64,000 nucleotides of DNA from Allolobophora icterica (GCA_963556255.1 OY744609.1:5639753-5703752); one strand, 5' to 3'; shown: positions 12,166-24,100, numbered from the stretch's first letter. Notes: generated from the letters alone by a model not told the origin. Program-made: numbers and translations.

Positions 12166-13488
12166 TTATAACCTTGACAAACAATCAGCAATAACATTCA
12201 ATCTGCCCTTCTTGTACTTCACCTCAACATCAAAAGTTTGTAAGGCTAACGCCCAACGCACAAGTTTAGCAGACTTAGACATTGACTCAGTCAAGTATGT
12301 AAGAGGATTGTGATCAGTAAAAATGAAAATTTTTGATCCAATTATAATTTCTTTTAACTTGTTTAGAGCCCAAACAATAGCATAGGCTTCCTTTTCCACA
12401 GTAGCCCATCTCTTCTGGGTATCAGTTAATTTCTGACTGATAAATGACACAGGGCGTTCTATTCCCTTGTCGTCCATCTGTGTTAAAACAGCACCGACTG
12501 CAAAGTCACTACTATCGCAGTACAAATTAAATGGTTTTCCAACTTCAAAAACATATAACACTACTTTGGATCGCACAGCCTCTTTAAGTAAATCAAATGC
12601 TTGCTGATGTTCAACAGTCCAATCAATCTTATCAGAAACACGTTTACTAGTTAAATCAGATAAAGGTTTCGCAATCTGTGCAAAGTCCTTAATAAACTGT
12701 CTGTAATAATTAAAAAATCCAAGCAGTTGCTTAACTTGCTTCTTAGTTTCTGGGATCTTCAAATTACTCAAACTTTCAATTCTGTCTGGATTCATCTTTA
12801 TCTTACCAGACCCAACCACATGACCGATAAACCTTACTTCAGACTTACCAAATATGCATTTTTTCAAATTCAAGGTAACGTTATGCAATCTCATTTGCAT
12901 CAAAAATGCATCTAACTGCTGTAAATGAAGTTTCCAATTGTCAGAATGCACAGCAATGTCATCAACATACGGTTCTGCAAAGTCACTTATAGGCTGTAAC
13001 ACTAAATTTATCGCCTTAACAAAAGTTCGGCCTGAATTTATCATTCCAAAAGGAACACGAGTAAATTCATACAGTCCATTATGTGTTACAAAAGCTGTCT
13101 TCCATTGATCAGATTGTTTTACAGGACAAGTCCAATAAGCACTTCGACAGTCCAAAATAGAAATCACATTAGACTTTCCAACTTTGTTCAAAACGTCTCT
13201 GACAATCGGCATCGGATATTTACAATCCACTGTGAATGAGTTAATGTATCTGTAGTCACAGGCAAGTCTTAAAGATCCGTCTTTCTTTTTAACAATAACC
13301 AAAGGGCTTGCCATTCTGCTCGATGATGGTTTGATAATGTTTGTTTTTAACATTTCTTTGATCTGACGTTCCACTTCTGCTCGATAAATCAAAGGAATAC
13401 GATATGCTGCAAATTCCTTTGTGTCTTGCTCTCTTGTTATACTGATTCGTGTATTGTAATTGCTTTTCTCGAGAGTAAGATTCTGCAA
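12166..13488 (-). CDS. Gypsy element 1 reverse transcriptase-RNase H
   Basis: 440-codon frame, intact. RT landmarks: KKDGSLRLACDYR, FTRVPFGMINSG and the YVDD catalytic box, then the tether GFFNYYRQFIKDFA and RNase H motifs (LYCDSSDFAVGAVL, EKEAYAIVWAL, FTDHNPL). It ends ADCLSRL just before the 3' polypurine tract, so no integrase follows, as expected for a Gmr1-like order. The Met at 13488 is probably not the true start: translation likely arrives by frameshift from the overlapping upstream frame. Confidence 0.85.
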   Translation of the reverse strand: MQNLTLEKSNYNTRISITREQDTKEFAAYRIPLIYRAEVERQIKEMLKTNIIKPSSSRMASPLVIVKKKDGSLRLACDYRYINSFTVDCKYPMPIVRDVLNKVGKSNVISILDCRSAYWTCPVKQSDQWKTAFVTHNGLYEFTRVPFGMINSGRTFVKAINLVLQPISDFAEPYVDDIAVHSDNWKLHLQQLDAFLMQMRLHNVTLNLKKCIFGKSEVRFIGHVVGSGKIKMNPDRIESLSNLKIPETKKQVKQLLGFFNYYRQFIKDFAQIAKPLSDLTSKRVSDKIDWTVEHQQAFDLLKEAVRSKVVLYVFEVGKPFNLYCDSSDFAVGAVLTQMDDKGIERPVSFISQKLTDTQKRWATVEKEAYAIVWALNKLKEIIIGSKIFIFTDHNPLTYLTESMSKSAKLVRWALALQTFDVEVKYKKGRLNVIADCLSRL

Positions 13489-16400
13489 ACAATAATGCTT
13501 TCTCCATATTTTCTTTGAGTTCTTTCAAATGATTTTCGTGAAAAGGAATTATCTTGTGCCATTTCCTCGGGTTGTCTATTAGGTCCATTGTCATTCTCCT
13601 GAAGGCGACCTCTTCTCTTGAGACCGGAGTGATAGGCACTCTATCCATCACCAAACTCCTTGCCTTTAGTTGACACTTCTCGCAAGACTTACAAAATTTC
13701 ACAATGTCTCTTCTCATCTTTGGCCATACAAAAGATAATTTTATTCGTTCTCTTGTTTTCTCTTCTCCTAGATGTCCTCCAAATACTGATTCATGTGCCA
13801 ACTCCATCACTTTAATTCGTCTCTCTTTTGGTAACACTAGTTGATATATCGTCTGGTCTAATATCTGATATTTCTTATGCAATAAACCGTTGATTACACA
13901 GAATTCAGATTCTTTCTCTTGTGCTAACTTCCACCACGGCTTCAACGATTCATCCTTTCTCTGTTGCTCTTCGAACTTCTTCGAATCGGCAATCTGCACC
14001 TTTTGTTCTTCGTCCATTTCTTCATCTCTATACAAGTCTCCTATCCCCACATCACATTCATTGTCTTCTTCAATTTCATTTAATGTGCCATTCTCGCATG
14101 CAGCCATCTCTTGCTCATTCATCTCTGATGTTATACTATCTCGCGATAAGCTTCGTTGCTCATTACTTTCCTTTTCCTCATCACTTGAACTTTCAGTTTC
14201 ACTCTTCTCATCAACATCTACCATTTCCTGTTTCCGACTCTGCGCTCTCGTCATTACATTTGCTTGTACACTCACATCTCCTTGTATCGTTTTGACCTTC
14301 ATCTGTGGTACGGCTTTTAATTCGGCAATTATCTCTGGATGCAACAAGAATCTTTCTGTACTGCCCATCTTTGCAATACTAGCACACATCAAGGTGACAT
14401 AAGGTGTAAGTGAACACTGGATTTTACGCGGAAATCCCTCTTCTTCCACGTCACTATCACACAGTCTAACATCGACTTTCACTAACTTCGCAGGAATGGC
14501 ATCTCCTGCCACACATTGCAAGTTCACTTTTCCAATTTGTTCCACCTTCATGCCTTCCAGTAATTCTTCACTAATCACCGGAATTTCTGCACCCGAGTCG
14601 CTCAGTGCTTTGACTTTCACTGGCTCTTTACCGTCTACTGCACGAATTTCAACCTCGACATATTGCAAGAACGATTTCTTCAATATTCGACTGTCATCTT
14701 TTCCTATGACTTCTCTCTGAATTTCAGCATCCAATAGAATTTCTTTTTGAATACCACATTTCATTACTGACTTTACTTCAGTCTCTTGGTTTTCTTGACC
14801 CGTGGTTTGATTATCTGTATCACTAACCACTTGAATCAAATTCACCTTTGTGTGTTCTTGAATTCTGCTAGAACTAGCTGCTGCCACTGGAACTGGACAA
14901 AATTTAACCAAATGTTTGTCTGAACCACAGTTGTGACAACGCTTCACCACCATACCTCGTTGTTCATTTCCTTCATTTCTCTTATACTGCGTAAACGATG
15001 TGTTGCCTTCCCTCTTGGCAAACGGCGCTGACGATTTGTTAAATCCCTGACGACCAAACGTCACTTCTCTGGTCTCATTGGGTACAGGGACACTAGCCTT
15101 GACTTCTTTACCTATGAACTGATTCCATGTTCCTGGATTACTTTTCCACTTTCCACTCTGGCTTTGGTTTACGGAACGTTGAGAAGGATAACTGTTTATA
15201 TTTGGGATCGCAAACCCAATTCGATTGTTTACATGAATGTCTGCTAGGTCTGCCACTGCACTAGCTTGAAGACAGTCAGTTCCTTCCTTCGACAATACAA
15301 ACTGTAGTGGACCTGGCGGTAAACATTCTTTCAGCTTATCCGCTACCAGCAAATCAAAGAGCGTATCATACTCTCTGTTCACGTTTCGACTTCTCACGTA
15401 ATAGTTTAGCAAGTTCTTAAGTCTTGCCGTAAACATCGTATAAGTCTCTTCTATTGTCTTCTTAGCATCCACAAATCTGGCTCTGTATTCTCTCGAAGTC
15501 AATTTAAATTCTTTTAATAAGTGCTGCTTGACTCTATCATAATTGTCTAGATCATCGAATGACAATCTATTCAAAACGGTTCGAGCTTTCGGCGTCATCA
15601 ATGGTAGTAATAATTTCACCCAAAACGGCTTTTCCACAGCAAAACTACGAAATGCGTTCTCGACTGTTTCAAAATATAATGGCACCTCCATCATATCAGT
15701 TGGCATTTGTGGCAATACATGCTTCATTGCATCACCGATTTTCTTAATTTTTGACACCAAAGTTTCACTTTCTTGCTGCTTCCTTCTTTCTGCTTCCCGT
15801 TCTTCTCTCATTTGCGTTTCTTTCAATGTCAATTTTGATTTTTCCAGTTTCAGACGTTCTTGTCTTTCGGCCTCTGCCTTTTCAAAACTTTCTTTCTGAA
15901 ATTTGAGTTCTTCTTGTCTTATCTGTTCTGCGCGTTCCAACTCTAACGTTCGCGCCCTTTCTTTTTCTTCTTCACGCATTCTCTTTGCTTCAATCTGTTG
16001 CTGACGAACCTCTTCATCACTTTTTCTAGCTCTTTCAAATTCAATCATCTGCTCCAGTCTTCTTCTTTCAGCATCTTCTCTATCTCGTTTCAACTGTTCT
16101 AATTGAATCTCAAACTGATGCTTTTGCAATTCCAGTTCTGCCTTACGCACTTGTTCTGCTTTATCTTCTCTCTCTCTCTGCAGGCGCAATTCCTCTTGCC
16201 TTGCAAGTTCTGCCTTCTCTTCTTTCTCTCTCTGCAGACGTTCTACTTTCTCTTCTTTCTCTCTGTGCAAGCGTAATTCTTCTTGCCTTGCAAATTCCGC
16301 TTTCTCTTCTTTCTCTCTCTGCAAGCGCAATTCTTCTTGCCTTAGCTCTTTCTCTTCTTGTCTTCGTCTCTCCTCTTTTTCTTTCTCTTCTTGTCTACGT

Positions 16401-16693
16401 TTCTCCTCTCTATCTTTCTCTTCTTGCCTCGTCATCATCATCCACTGCATCAACATCTCCATAGACATAGGCGCAGGAGGTTTTTCAATAGCCTTTTCTA
16501 CGGCACCGCCAACGGCACCTTCTTCTTCAACTTCTTCTTTAACCCACACTTCAGCGAGTTCCTGTATCATGTCACCACGTGACATACCTTCTAATTGTTC
16601 TTCTTTAAAACCGGCTTTCAACAAACGCTGTTTAAGCCTTTCAGTAGACATCTTCTTAATATCTGCTTGTCTTTCAGCACTTAGTTTCTCCAT
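13289..16693 (-). CDS. Gypsy element 1 gag-protease-integrase polyprotein (integrase core missing)
   Basis: 1134 codons. About residues 75-340 are an extremely charged E/R/K/Q-rich predicted coiled coil. About 340-490 is a capsid-like segment with the SCAN-like run LLKEFKLTSREYRARF. A zinc knuckle CHNCGSDKHLVKFC sits at about 585-598, the aspartic protease motif LSDSGAEIPV at about 694, and an HHCC integrase zinc finger at about 966-1010. After the first catalytic region (MTMDLI) the frame jumps directly to a sequence like the far C-terminal side of integrase, so the second Asp and the Glu are absent. The final 45 codons overlap the RT frame and read it out of phase. A frameshift would be needed to make RT. 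Confidence 0.8.
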   Translation of the reverse strand: MEKLSAERQADIKKMSTERLKQRLLKAGFKEEQLEGMSRGDMIQELAEVWVKEEVEEEGAVGGAVEKAIEKPPAPMSMEMLMQWMMMTRQEEKDREEKRRQEEKEKEERRRQEEKELRQEELRLQREKEEKAEFARQEELRLHREKEEKVERLQREKEEKAELARQEELRLQREREDKAEQVRKAELELQKHQFEIQLEQLKRDREDAERRRLEQMIEFERARKSDEEVRQQQIEAKRMREEEKERARTLELERAEQIRQEELKFQKESFEKAEAERQERLKLEKSKLTLKETQMREEREAERRKQQESETLVSKIKKIGDAMKHVLPQMPTDMMEVPLYFETVENAFRSFAVEKPFWVKLLLPLMTPKARTVLNRLSFDDLDNYDRVKQHLLKEFKLTSREYRARFVDAKKTIEETYTMFTARLKNLLNYYVRSRNVNREYDTLFDLLVADKLKECLPPGPLQFVLSKEGTDCLQASAVADLADIHVNNRIGFAIPNINSYPSQRSVNQSQSGKWKSNPGTWNQFIGKEVKASVPVPNETREVTFGRQGFNKSSAPFAKREGNTSFTQYKRNEGNEQRGMVVKRCHNCGSDKHLVKFCPVPVAAASSSRIQEHTKVNLIQVVSDTDNQTTGQENQETEVKSVMKCGIQKEILLDAEIQREVIGKDDSRILKKSFLQYVEVEIRAVDGKEPVKVKALSDSGAEIPVISEELLEGMKVEQIGKVNLQCVAGDAIPAKLVKVDVRLCDSDVEEEGFPRKIQCSLTPYVTLMCASIAKMGSTERFLLHPEIIAELKAVPQMKVKTIQGDVSVQANVMTRAQSRKQEMVDVDEKSETESSSDEEKESNEQRSLSRDSITSEMNEQEMAACENGTLNEIEEDNECDVGIGDLYRDEEMDEEQKVQIADSKKFEEQQRKDESLKPWWKLAQEKESEFCVINGLLHKKYQILDQTIYQLVLPKERRIKVMELAHESVFGGHLGEEKTRERIKLSFVWPKMRRDIVKFCKSCEKCQLKARSLVMDRVPITPVSREEVAFRRMTMDLIDNPRKWHKIIPFHENHLKELKENMEKALLFAESYSREKQLQYTNQYNKRARHKGICSISYSFDLSSRSGTSDQRNVKNKHYQTIIEQNGKPFGYC

Positions 16694-17107
16694 CTTACTT
16701 GTTTACTTTGGTGATTTCTCTTTTAAAAGAAGTCACGGTTTTTCTTGGTGTGTGAATCGATAAACAAACGGGATTTCTTTTATATTTGTTCGTGGAAAAC
16801 AACGAAATTTTTATACCGTTTCTCGTGTTCCACCGTCGTTGATATCGTAAACTCGTCACACAGCAACAACGCGTAGATTCTTCTAACACCGTCGTAGATT
16901 CTTCTAACACCGTTGTAAATTCTTTTATCACCGTCGTAGATTCTTCTATCCGCCGAAGGAGGTGATAACGTGAATTTTAATCCACTGAGTTTATATCCAC
17001 CGTGAGTATTTATTCCACCGTGAGTATATATTCCACCGTGAGTATTTATCCACCGTGAGTATTTATCCACCGTGAGTATTTATCCACACCGACGCTGCCA
17101 CCAATAA
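16694..17107 (-). repeat. Gypsy element 1 leader with two tandem repeat arrays
   Basis: Between the 5' LTR and the gag ATG, the minus strand holds about five copies of GGTGGATAAATACTCAC (16990-17085) and about four copies of an 18-21 base unit containing AGAATCTACGACGG (16870-16955). They could be packaging or enhancer sequences. This is inferred from position only. Confidence 0.6.
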
Positions 17108-17588
17108 TGTCAACCCAATCCTTCCGTTGACAATCCTTCTGATTAAATCCTTGTTCTCTTCGTACTTAACGCCTATTTAACGTTCACCTTTTGAACACTA
17201 ATTCTACGTATAAGTATAACTTCTGAATTAATCAGCAACACAGTTTAATATCTTTTCAGTTTAATAAGAAACAAACAGACAGAACTCAATTCGATTACAA
17301 CTCAACTAGTCAGCCACACTACTACAGCGAACACACTCGAATTCAAACTTCTCTAGTCAGCATAATTCTTCGCGCCTCTTGACACACCTGTCTTCTGTGC
17401 GCGAAATCTTATAATATACATATAGCGCGCCGCTGCCCAGATCGGCCGGCCGCGCGTGTCACTAAGACAGTACAATTAAACGTTATGTATTTATCATATA
17501 TACATATACACGTGAAACTAAAGTAAGCGCACTAAATATATACGCTAATATCTCGCACTGCAAGACTGTACACAAAACTCAGTTCACA
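17108..17588 (-). repeat. LTR of gypsy element 1 (central LTR)
   Basis: Matches 11570-12050 with no difference noticed. It serves as 5' LTR for the full unit and 3' LTR for the truncated unit. A primer-binding-site candidate (TGGTGGCAGCGTC on the minus strand) begins four bases inside; I could not assign its tRNA. Confidence 0.8.
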
Positions 17589-20237
17589 TTACCTCCTTCC
17601 TTTTTCTGGAATTGAGCAAATTAAATTTCAAAATTTGCGAAATTACCAAACTACATGAAACATATAATACATCTAACTAATTAATAAACAGTCTTACGAT
17701 TACTTATAACCTTGACAAACAATCAGCAATAACATTCAATCTGCCCTTCTTGTACTTCACCTCAACATCAAAAGTTTGTAAGGCTAACGCCCAACGCACA
17801 AGTTTAGCAGACTTAGACATTGACTCAGTCAAGTATGTAAGAGGATTGTGATCAGTAAAAATGAAAATTTTTGATCCAATTATAATTTCTTTTAACTTGT
17901 TTAGAGCCCAAACAATAGCATAGGCTTCCTTTTCCACAGTAGCCCATCTCTTCTGGGTATCAGTTAATTTCTGACTGATAAATGACACAGGGCGTTCTAT
18001 TCCCTTGTCGTCCATCTGTGTTAAAACAGCACCGACTGCAAAGTCACTACTATCGCAGTACAAATTAAATGGTTTTCCAACTTCAAAAACATATAACACT
18101 ACTTTGGATCGCACAGCCTCTTTAAGTAAATCAAATGCTTGCTGATGTTCAACAGTCCAATCAATCTTATCAGAAACACGTTTACTAGTTAAATCAGATA
18201 AAGGTTTCGCAATCTGTGCAAAGTCCTTAATAAACTGTCTGTAATAATTAAAAAATCCAAGCAGTTGCTTAACTTGCTTCTTAGTTTCTGGGATCTTCAA
18301 ATTACTCAAACTTTCAATTCTGTCTGGATTCATCTTTATCTTACCAGACCCAACCACATGACCGATAAACCTTACTTCAGACTTACCAAATATGCATTTT
18401 TTCAAATTCAAGGTAACGTTATGCAATCTCATTTGCATCAAAAATGCATCTAACTGCTGTAAATGAAGTTTCCAATTGTCAGAATGCACAGCAATGTCAT
18501 CAACATACGGTTCTGCAAAGTCACTTATAGGCTGTAACACTAAATTTATCGCCTTAACAAAAGTTCGGCCTGAATTTATCATTCCAAAAGGAACACGAGT
18601 AAATTCATACAGTCCATTATGTGTTACAAAAGCTGTCTTCCATTGATCAGATTGTTTTACAGGACAAGTCCAATAAGCACTTCGACAGTCCAAAATAGAA
18701 ATCACATTAGACTTTCCAACTTTGTTCAAAACGTCTCTGACAATCGGCATCGGATATTTACAATCCACTGTGAATGAGTTAATGTATCTGTAGTCACAGG
18801 CAAGTCTTAAAGATCCGTCTTTCTTTTTAACAATAACCAAAGGGCTTGCCATTCTGCTCGATGATGGTTTGATAATGTTTGTTTTTAACATTTCTTTGAT
18901 CTGACGTTCCACTTCTGCTCGATAAATCAAAGGAATACGATATGCTGCAAATTCCTTTGTGTCTTGCTCTCTTGTTATACTGATTCGTGTATTGTAATTG
19001 CTTTTCTCGAGAGTAAGATTCTGCAAACAATAATGCTTTCTCCATATTTTCTTTGAGTTCTTTCAAATGATTTTCGTGAAAAGGAATTATCTTGTGCCAT
19101 TTCCTCGGGTTGTCTATTAGGTCCATTGTCATTCTCCTGAAGGCGACCTCTTCTCTTGAGACCGGAGTGATAGGCACTCTATCCATCACCAAACTCCTTG
19201 CCTTTAGTTGACACTTCTCGCAAGACTTACAAAATTTCACAATGTCTCTTCTCATCTTTGGCCATACAAAAGATAATTTTATTCGTTCTCTTGTTTTCTC
19301 TTCTCCTAGATGTCCTCCAAATACTGATTCATGTGCCAACTCCATCACTTTAATTCGTCTCTCTTTTGGTAACACTAGTTGATATATCGTCTGGTCTAAT
19401 ATCTGATATTTCTTATGCAATAAACCGTTGATTACACAGAATTCAGATTCTTTCTCTTGTGCTAACTTCCACCACGGCTTCAACGATTCATCCTTTCTCT
19501 GTTGCTCTTCGAACTTCTTCGAATCGGCAATCTGCACCTTTTGTTCTTCGTCCATTTCTTCATCTCTATACAAGTCTCCTATCCCCACATCACATTCATT
19601 GTCTTCTTCAATTTCATTTAATGTGCCATTCTCGCATGCAGCCATCTCTTGCTCATTCATCTCTGATGTTATACTATCTCGCGATAAGCTTCGTTGCTCA
19701 TTACTTTCCTTTTCCTCATCACTTGAACTTTCAGTTTCACTCTTCTCATCAACATCTACCATTTCCTGTTTCCGACTCTGCGCTCTCGTCATTACATTTG
19801 CTTGTACACTCACATCTCCTTGTATCGTTTTGACCTTCATCTGTGGTACGGCTTTTAATTCGGCAATTATCTCTGGATGCAACAAGAATCTTTCTGTACT
19901 GCCCATCTTTGCAATACTAGCACACATCAAGGTGACATAAGGTGTAAGTGAACACTGGATTTTACGCGGAAATCCCTCTTCTTCCACGTCACTATCACAC
20001 AGTCTAACATCGACTTTCACTAACTTCGCAGGAATGGCATCTCCTGCCACACATTGCAAGTTCACTTTTCCAATTTGTTCCACCTTCATGCCTTCCAGTA
20101 ATTCTTCACTAATCACCGGAATTTCTGCACCCGAGTCGCTCAGTGCTTTGACTTTCACTGGCTCTTTACCGTCTACTGCACGAATTTCAACCTCGACATA
20201 TTGCAAGAACGATTTCTTCAATATTCGACTGTCATCT
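17589..20237 (-). pseudogene. Truncated second internal unit of gypsy element 1
   Basis: A copy of 12051-14699. It contains the complete RT-RNaseH frame (17704-19026) and the protease-to-integrase part of the first frame (18827-20221). Everything upstream, including gag and the protease start, is cut off at 20237, where unrelated sequence (CAGCAGACACC) begins. The ATG at 20221 is accidental. Confidence 0.85.
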
Positions 20238-20962
20238 CAGCAGACACCTTGGAGGGGCGCCATAATTATAAGTTCTCTGAATGAATGAACTAATGAAAAG
20301 ACAAGAGTTGTCAAAGAATTAATAGGATGATGCAGTAATTTTATTATGGTCAAAGACCAAGAAGCCTATAATTTAGAGAGAAACAGCTTTTTGTTTCATG
20401 TTGTCGAATCTAGTGTTTGGTAGCCTATGGCCGTTGACGTTAGCCTCTATGATACAGTGACGCGTTTCACGTGTCAGATTCATCATCATCATTAACCATG
20501 GGTTCATCGCCCGTAGATGCTTGATGCGCTCTTTTGTCGTGTTGCGCTCATCAAGTTTCATTCGTGTTTTCCTTTTACTGCCAGAGCATCGTCACTCATC
20601 TGGCAAACCCTCCTCCTTTGTCCGGGCTTGGGACCGGCACCTCAATATGCTGGATTGCATATCAAGGAGGCGGAGACGTGTCAGATTAAGTACATATAAT
20701 TACATAGACCTAACATAATGCACTGGTGACCTGGGTTATATTTTACACTATGTTATGTATTGTAATGTAATGGCTACAATAGTCAGATATTAATTTTGTA
20801 ATGCGCTATGTTCTGGCTGTATGAGTCAGATTTTGCACATAAAAAGGAATGTGATGGCTGCGTTAGTCAGATGTTACGTATGTGCTACAATGGCTTATTG
20901 AGTCAGATTCTACTGAGCGGATGTCATGAAAAGCAACGCAATGAGTTCTCCTGTTCATTCCT
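20238..20962. other. Gene C 3' flank, no gene seen
   Basis: Between the gypsy truncation and the P450 stop. The stretch 20745-20925 has about three degenerate copies of a 50-base unit containing ATGGCT...AGTCAGAT. The part at 20560-20670 looks like a dispersed repeat tail. No coding signal. Confidence 0.4.
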
Positions 20963-21159
20963 CTAGCCCTGAGTTGGTTTCACTCGGGGGATCAGGCGAA
21001 CTTCGAAGTGTGTTGGAGCCGTCGTAGAGGCGGTGACCTCATTCACAATGATCGAGTCCTGGCCATCTGGTGGTCGGATATCGAAACGCTGAACAAGACT
21101 GGTCAAAAACAGAAAGGTGTTCTGACGGCCTAGAATCTCTCCGAGGCAAGCACGCTTTC
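20963..21159 (-). CDS. P450 gene C, exon 5 (heme Cys and C-terminus)
   Basis: It begins with GKRACLGE (Cys437 is the heme iron ligand) after acceptor TGATATAG and ends at a TAG stop after PRVKPTQG. A possible minus-strand poly(A) signal (AATAAAA) lies near 20339, but about 600 bases of repeat-rich sequence intervene. Confidence 0.92.
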
Positions 21160-24100
21160 CTATATCAGAACAAATAAAATGTTTCAAGTAAGATAAATAT
21201 GCATCTATGTCAAGGTATAGTTGTTTTTCGTGATATCTGTTCCACTTGCGTTGCCTAAAAGTGAGCTTTTAAAAGACCGTAGGCCTATAGTGTCACCAAC
21301 ACAGGACACAGTCGCTGTTTCTCAGGGTTAACTAACGAAATACTTTGTTATGCAATAATTTATTAACCTGAAGTGAACTTGTATTTCCTCTCAGTTCTGT
21401 TATGGATATCGTCAGCTCCTCAAACTACCACGAAGACATCTTAAGAAAAACTTTATTAAGTTTGTATCTGAAAGCATTGCATACCACGATCCACAGCTAA
21501 CCGTAAAATGCAATGAAAAGTTGGTGATTGAGCGTCCTATCGTGTGGTGTGTTGTGGTGTAGGTTAGTGTAGTAATAATTTATGTAGAATTATGTAAAAA
21601 TAGGTAGGACAGAAACGCTCAATGTCGTAAATCTGGCCAAGTAAGACACGGTATGTAAATGCTAGCCAGTGTAAGTTAAGGTAAAGTTAGGTCAGGATAG
21701 ACCAGGAAAGACAACAAAAGTAACCGAAAAATAACAAACCCATGAGTTCTAACAGTCCAAATGTACTGATCAAGTTCAGAGTAGTTCAAGTCAAATACAT
21801 AATGTGTCGCATATTGTACGTGAACCTAAGAACTACGATTAAATATGACATTCGGGACCACTCTTCCAATGCCAGCTGAACATCTCTTCCTTCTGGGTTC
21901 ACCCATTGCTTCTTATATCTCACGTACTTCGAATATATTCTGCATTGTCGGTGATCAACGTAAACTTACTGAAACTGAGAATTCATGTGTGGCAACATAC
22001 CTACTCCAAACGATAAAATTTGTTCACTGTTGATGATCTTGTTGTCCTTATCGAGGAATCTCTCTGGTCTGAAGTTCTCCGGATCCTTCCAGAACTTAGG
22101 GTCCTTGTGAGCACTGAAGACATTCGCTATCACCTAGGTAAAATGATTACAATGAAGAGGATTAGGCTTGGTAGCATCGACCTAATAATTACCGTAAGCG
22201 TAGATTTGACCGATCTGTTGCCATGTGTGAGGTCGAAGTTTGATATAAGCATCCAGAGTGCTTTGAAGACAAAGATGAACTTCATTTACACAAATTATGT
22301 TTACATGCATGCTATCCAGGGACGGCGTTCCTGGGGCGAGTTGGGCGAGTGAGACAAATCCTCTCCACATATAGAGTGGGGCGGACACAGTGTATACCCC
22401 ATTTTAAAGAAACTTTTGATTGCTATTTTTTTAATAATTGCCAAGTGGAAACGTGACCAATGCTGACAAGTCAACTTGTTGCCACCAACAACTTAAAACA
22501 ATTAATGAATTTTGTTTATAATTATTCTGTTTATACTGTTGCGCACTAGAGCTAATTATTTTTCTCAAGTTATTTTTACACACACTCTCTAGGATTACTT
22601 AAATTGCTGCTAATTTCACCAGCTTCGTCAACAGAGGCAGCGCGTATTGTTTAGCAGCATGCGCCGGTTAAAGACTTGGTTACGCAGTACAATGGATCAG
22701 AGCAGATTAATTTCGGTTATTTTTTATCACAAACACAAAAATATTTTAGACAGCTTGAACTTGGTTGAACTGGAAAAACATTCTTTTCGAGAAGTGATAT
22801 TAGGAAGAACTTGTTTGATTCTTTTGCGAAAAAGTAAAACTCCGTAGCGTGGTGAGTCCATAGAGCCATATGCGCCGAGTTGACCAAAATAGTGTGAGTG
22901 CCCAAAGAGAGGAAAAGGAATATTCGCGCGGAAGCGCGAAAAAAATTTTCACCTTTTTTTACAATGTTATAGACCAATGCTACAAAATACCATGGTTCTC
23001 TCCAGTTTCAATTCTCAATTCTTTTGTTTTATAATTATAATGTCAAATTAATGTCAAATTACAAATACCGTGGCTTCTCTTGTCCAGGAATTCTTAACTC
23101 CTTCGTTTTATAATTATAATATCTTTATATGTTACAATGATTCACAACTAAATGGCTTCTCTCTCAAATTCAAGATTTCCTACCCTAATCCATCTGATCC
23201 TCTGCCTTCCAAACTTTCTCGTCCTCAACGAAACCCTCCGTGACAACTGCTCTGCCTCTGCCTGGTCTCTGTGGCAAACCGGACTCGGACCACCAACGGA
23301 CATCGATCTCTGGACAACTCCTGGGATACGACGCAGCGCTCGTGAATAAGCTGGTGCTCTGCGCTTGGCTTTACAGTGGCGCTTTAGAAAATTGGAGATA
23401 ACGGTTACGATGCATTGTTTCAAAGCATGCCATTCTTTTAGGAGAGTGTCTGAGAAAATTAATTAAATCTTTGACTATACTGATCGTGTCTCTATTCTGG
23501 AACTCTAGATTTTGCTTCCTGAATGCCTAAATTAATTAAGTGAGTGATTTGTATAGTGAACACAGAAACCTTTATTTAAACCTCCTTAATTCGACTGTAT
23601 TCCAGTTATCCCTCCACACATGGGAGAGGCGTCGTCACACCCTTGTCCTTTGCAATTTCCCACTGATAAGTCAAAACCAAGCAAAATATCCTTGGTTATA
23701 TTGAGACCAGGTAGCCTGAGGTAGGTAGCCTATCTGCATCGAGTTGACGAAAACGGTGTGAATGCCCAAAGACAGTTTTAAAAGAAATTTTCGCGCGTAA
23801 GCGCGGGGAAATTTTTTTGATCTTTTGATAGATAAGTAATGCCAATAGAAAAATAATCTCTTAAAATGCGTTTTTGCGGGCTGATTTCTGGTGGTGCCCA
23901 GGCATAGGTGGGCCTCGCAGGGCCAATTTCTGGTGGTGCTGAGCACTCACGGGCCTCGCAGAGTCGGCGCCCATGCATAGAGCACATTAAATGACATTCT
24001 TAAGTAGACTAAAGTGTTACTGACTAATAAAAATTAATTAACTTTAGATTTCAATTAGTTTGCATGAGATTATGCAATGCTATGAAAATATAAATTATAT

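Larger units (their letters stand above)
11570..20237 (-). mobile_element. Ty3/gypsy-class LTR element, head-to-tail partial dimer
   Basis: Minus-strand organisation: 5' LTR 17108-17588, leader, gag-protease-integrase frame 13289-16693, RT-RNaseH frame 12166-13488, polypurine tract 12053-12070, 3' LTR 11570-12050. Directly behind the second LTR a further internal region runs to 20237 and matches 12051-14699, where it stops abruptly; the offset is 5538 bases throughout. Domain order PR-IN-RT-RH is that of Gmr1-like gypsy elements. No env is present. There is no TSD, because the far end is truncated. The near-identity of the two units points to a recent event or an assembly duplication. Confidence 0.85.

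Noticed and set aside
13890..16582. Several plus-strand frames of 60-170 codons opposite gypsy 1
   Set aside because: Antisense shadows of the gag-pol coding strand; repeated at the same offset in the second unit.
20373..20718. Short frames on both strands near 20.5 kb
   Set aside because: Within dispersed repeat sequence, mutually overlapping, with no recognisable protein.
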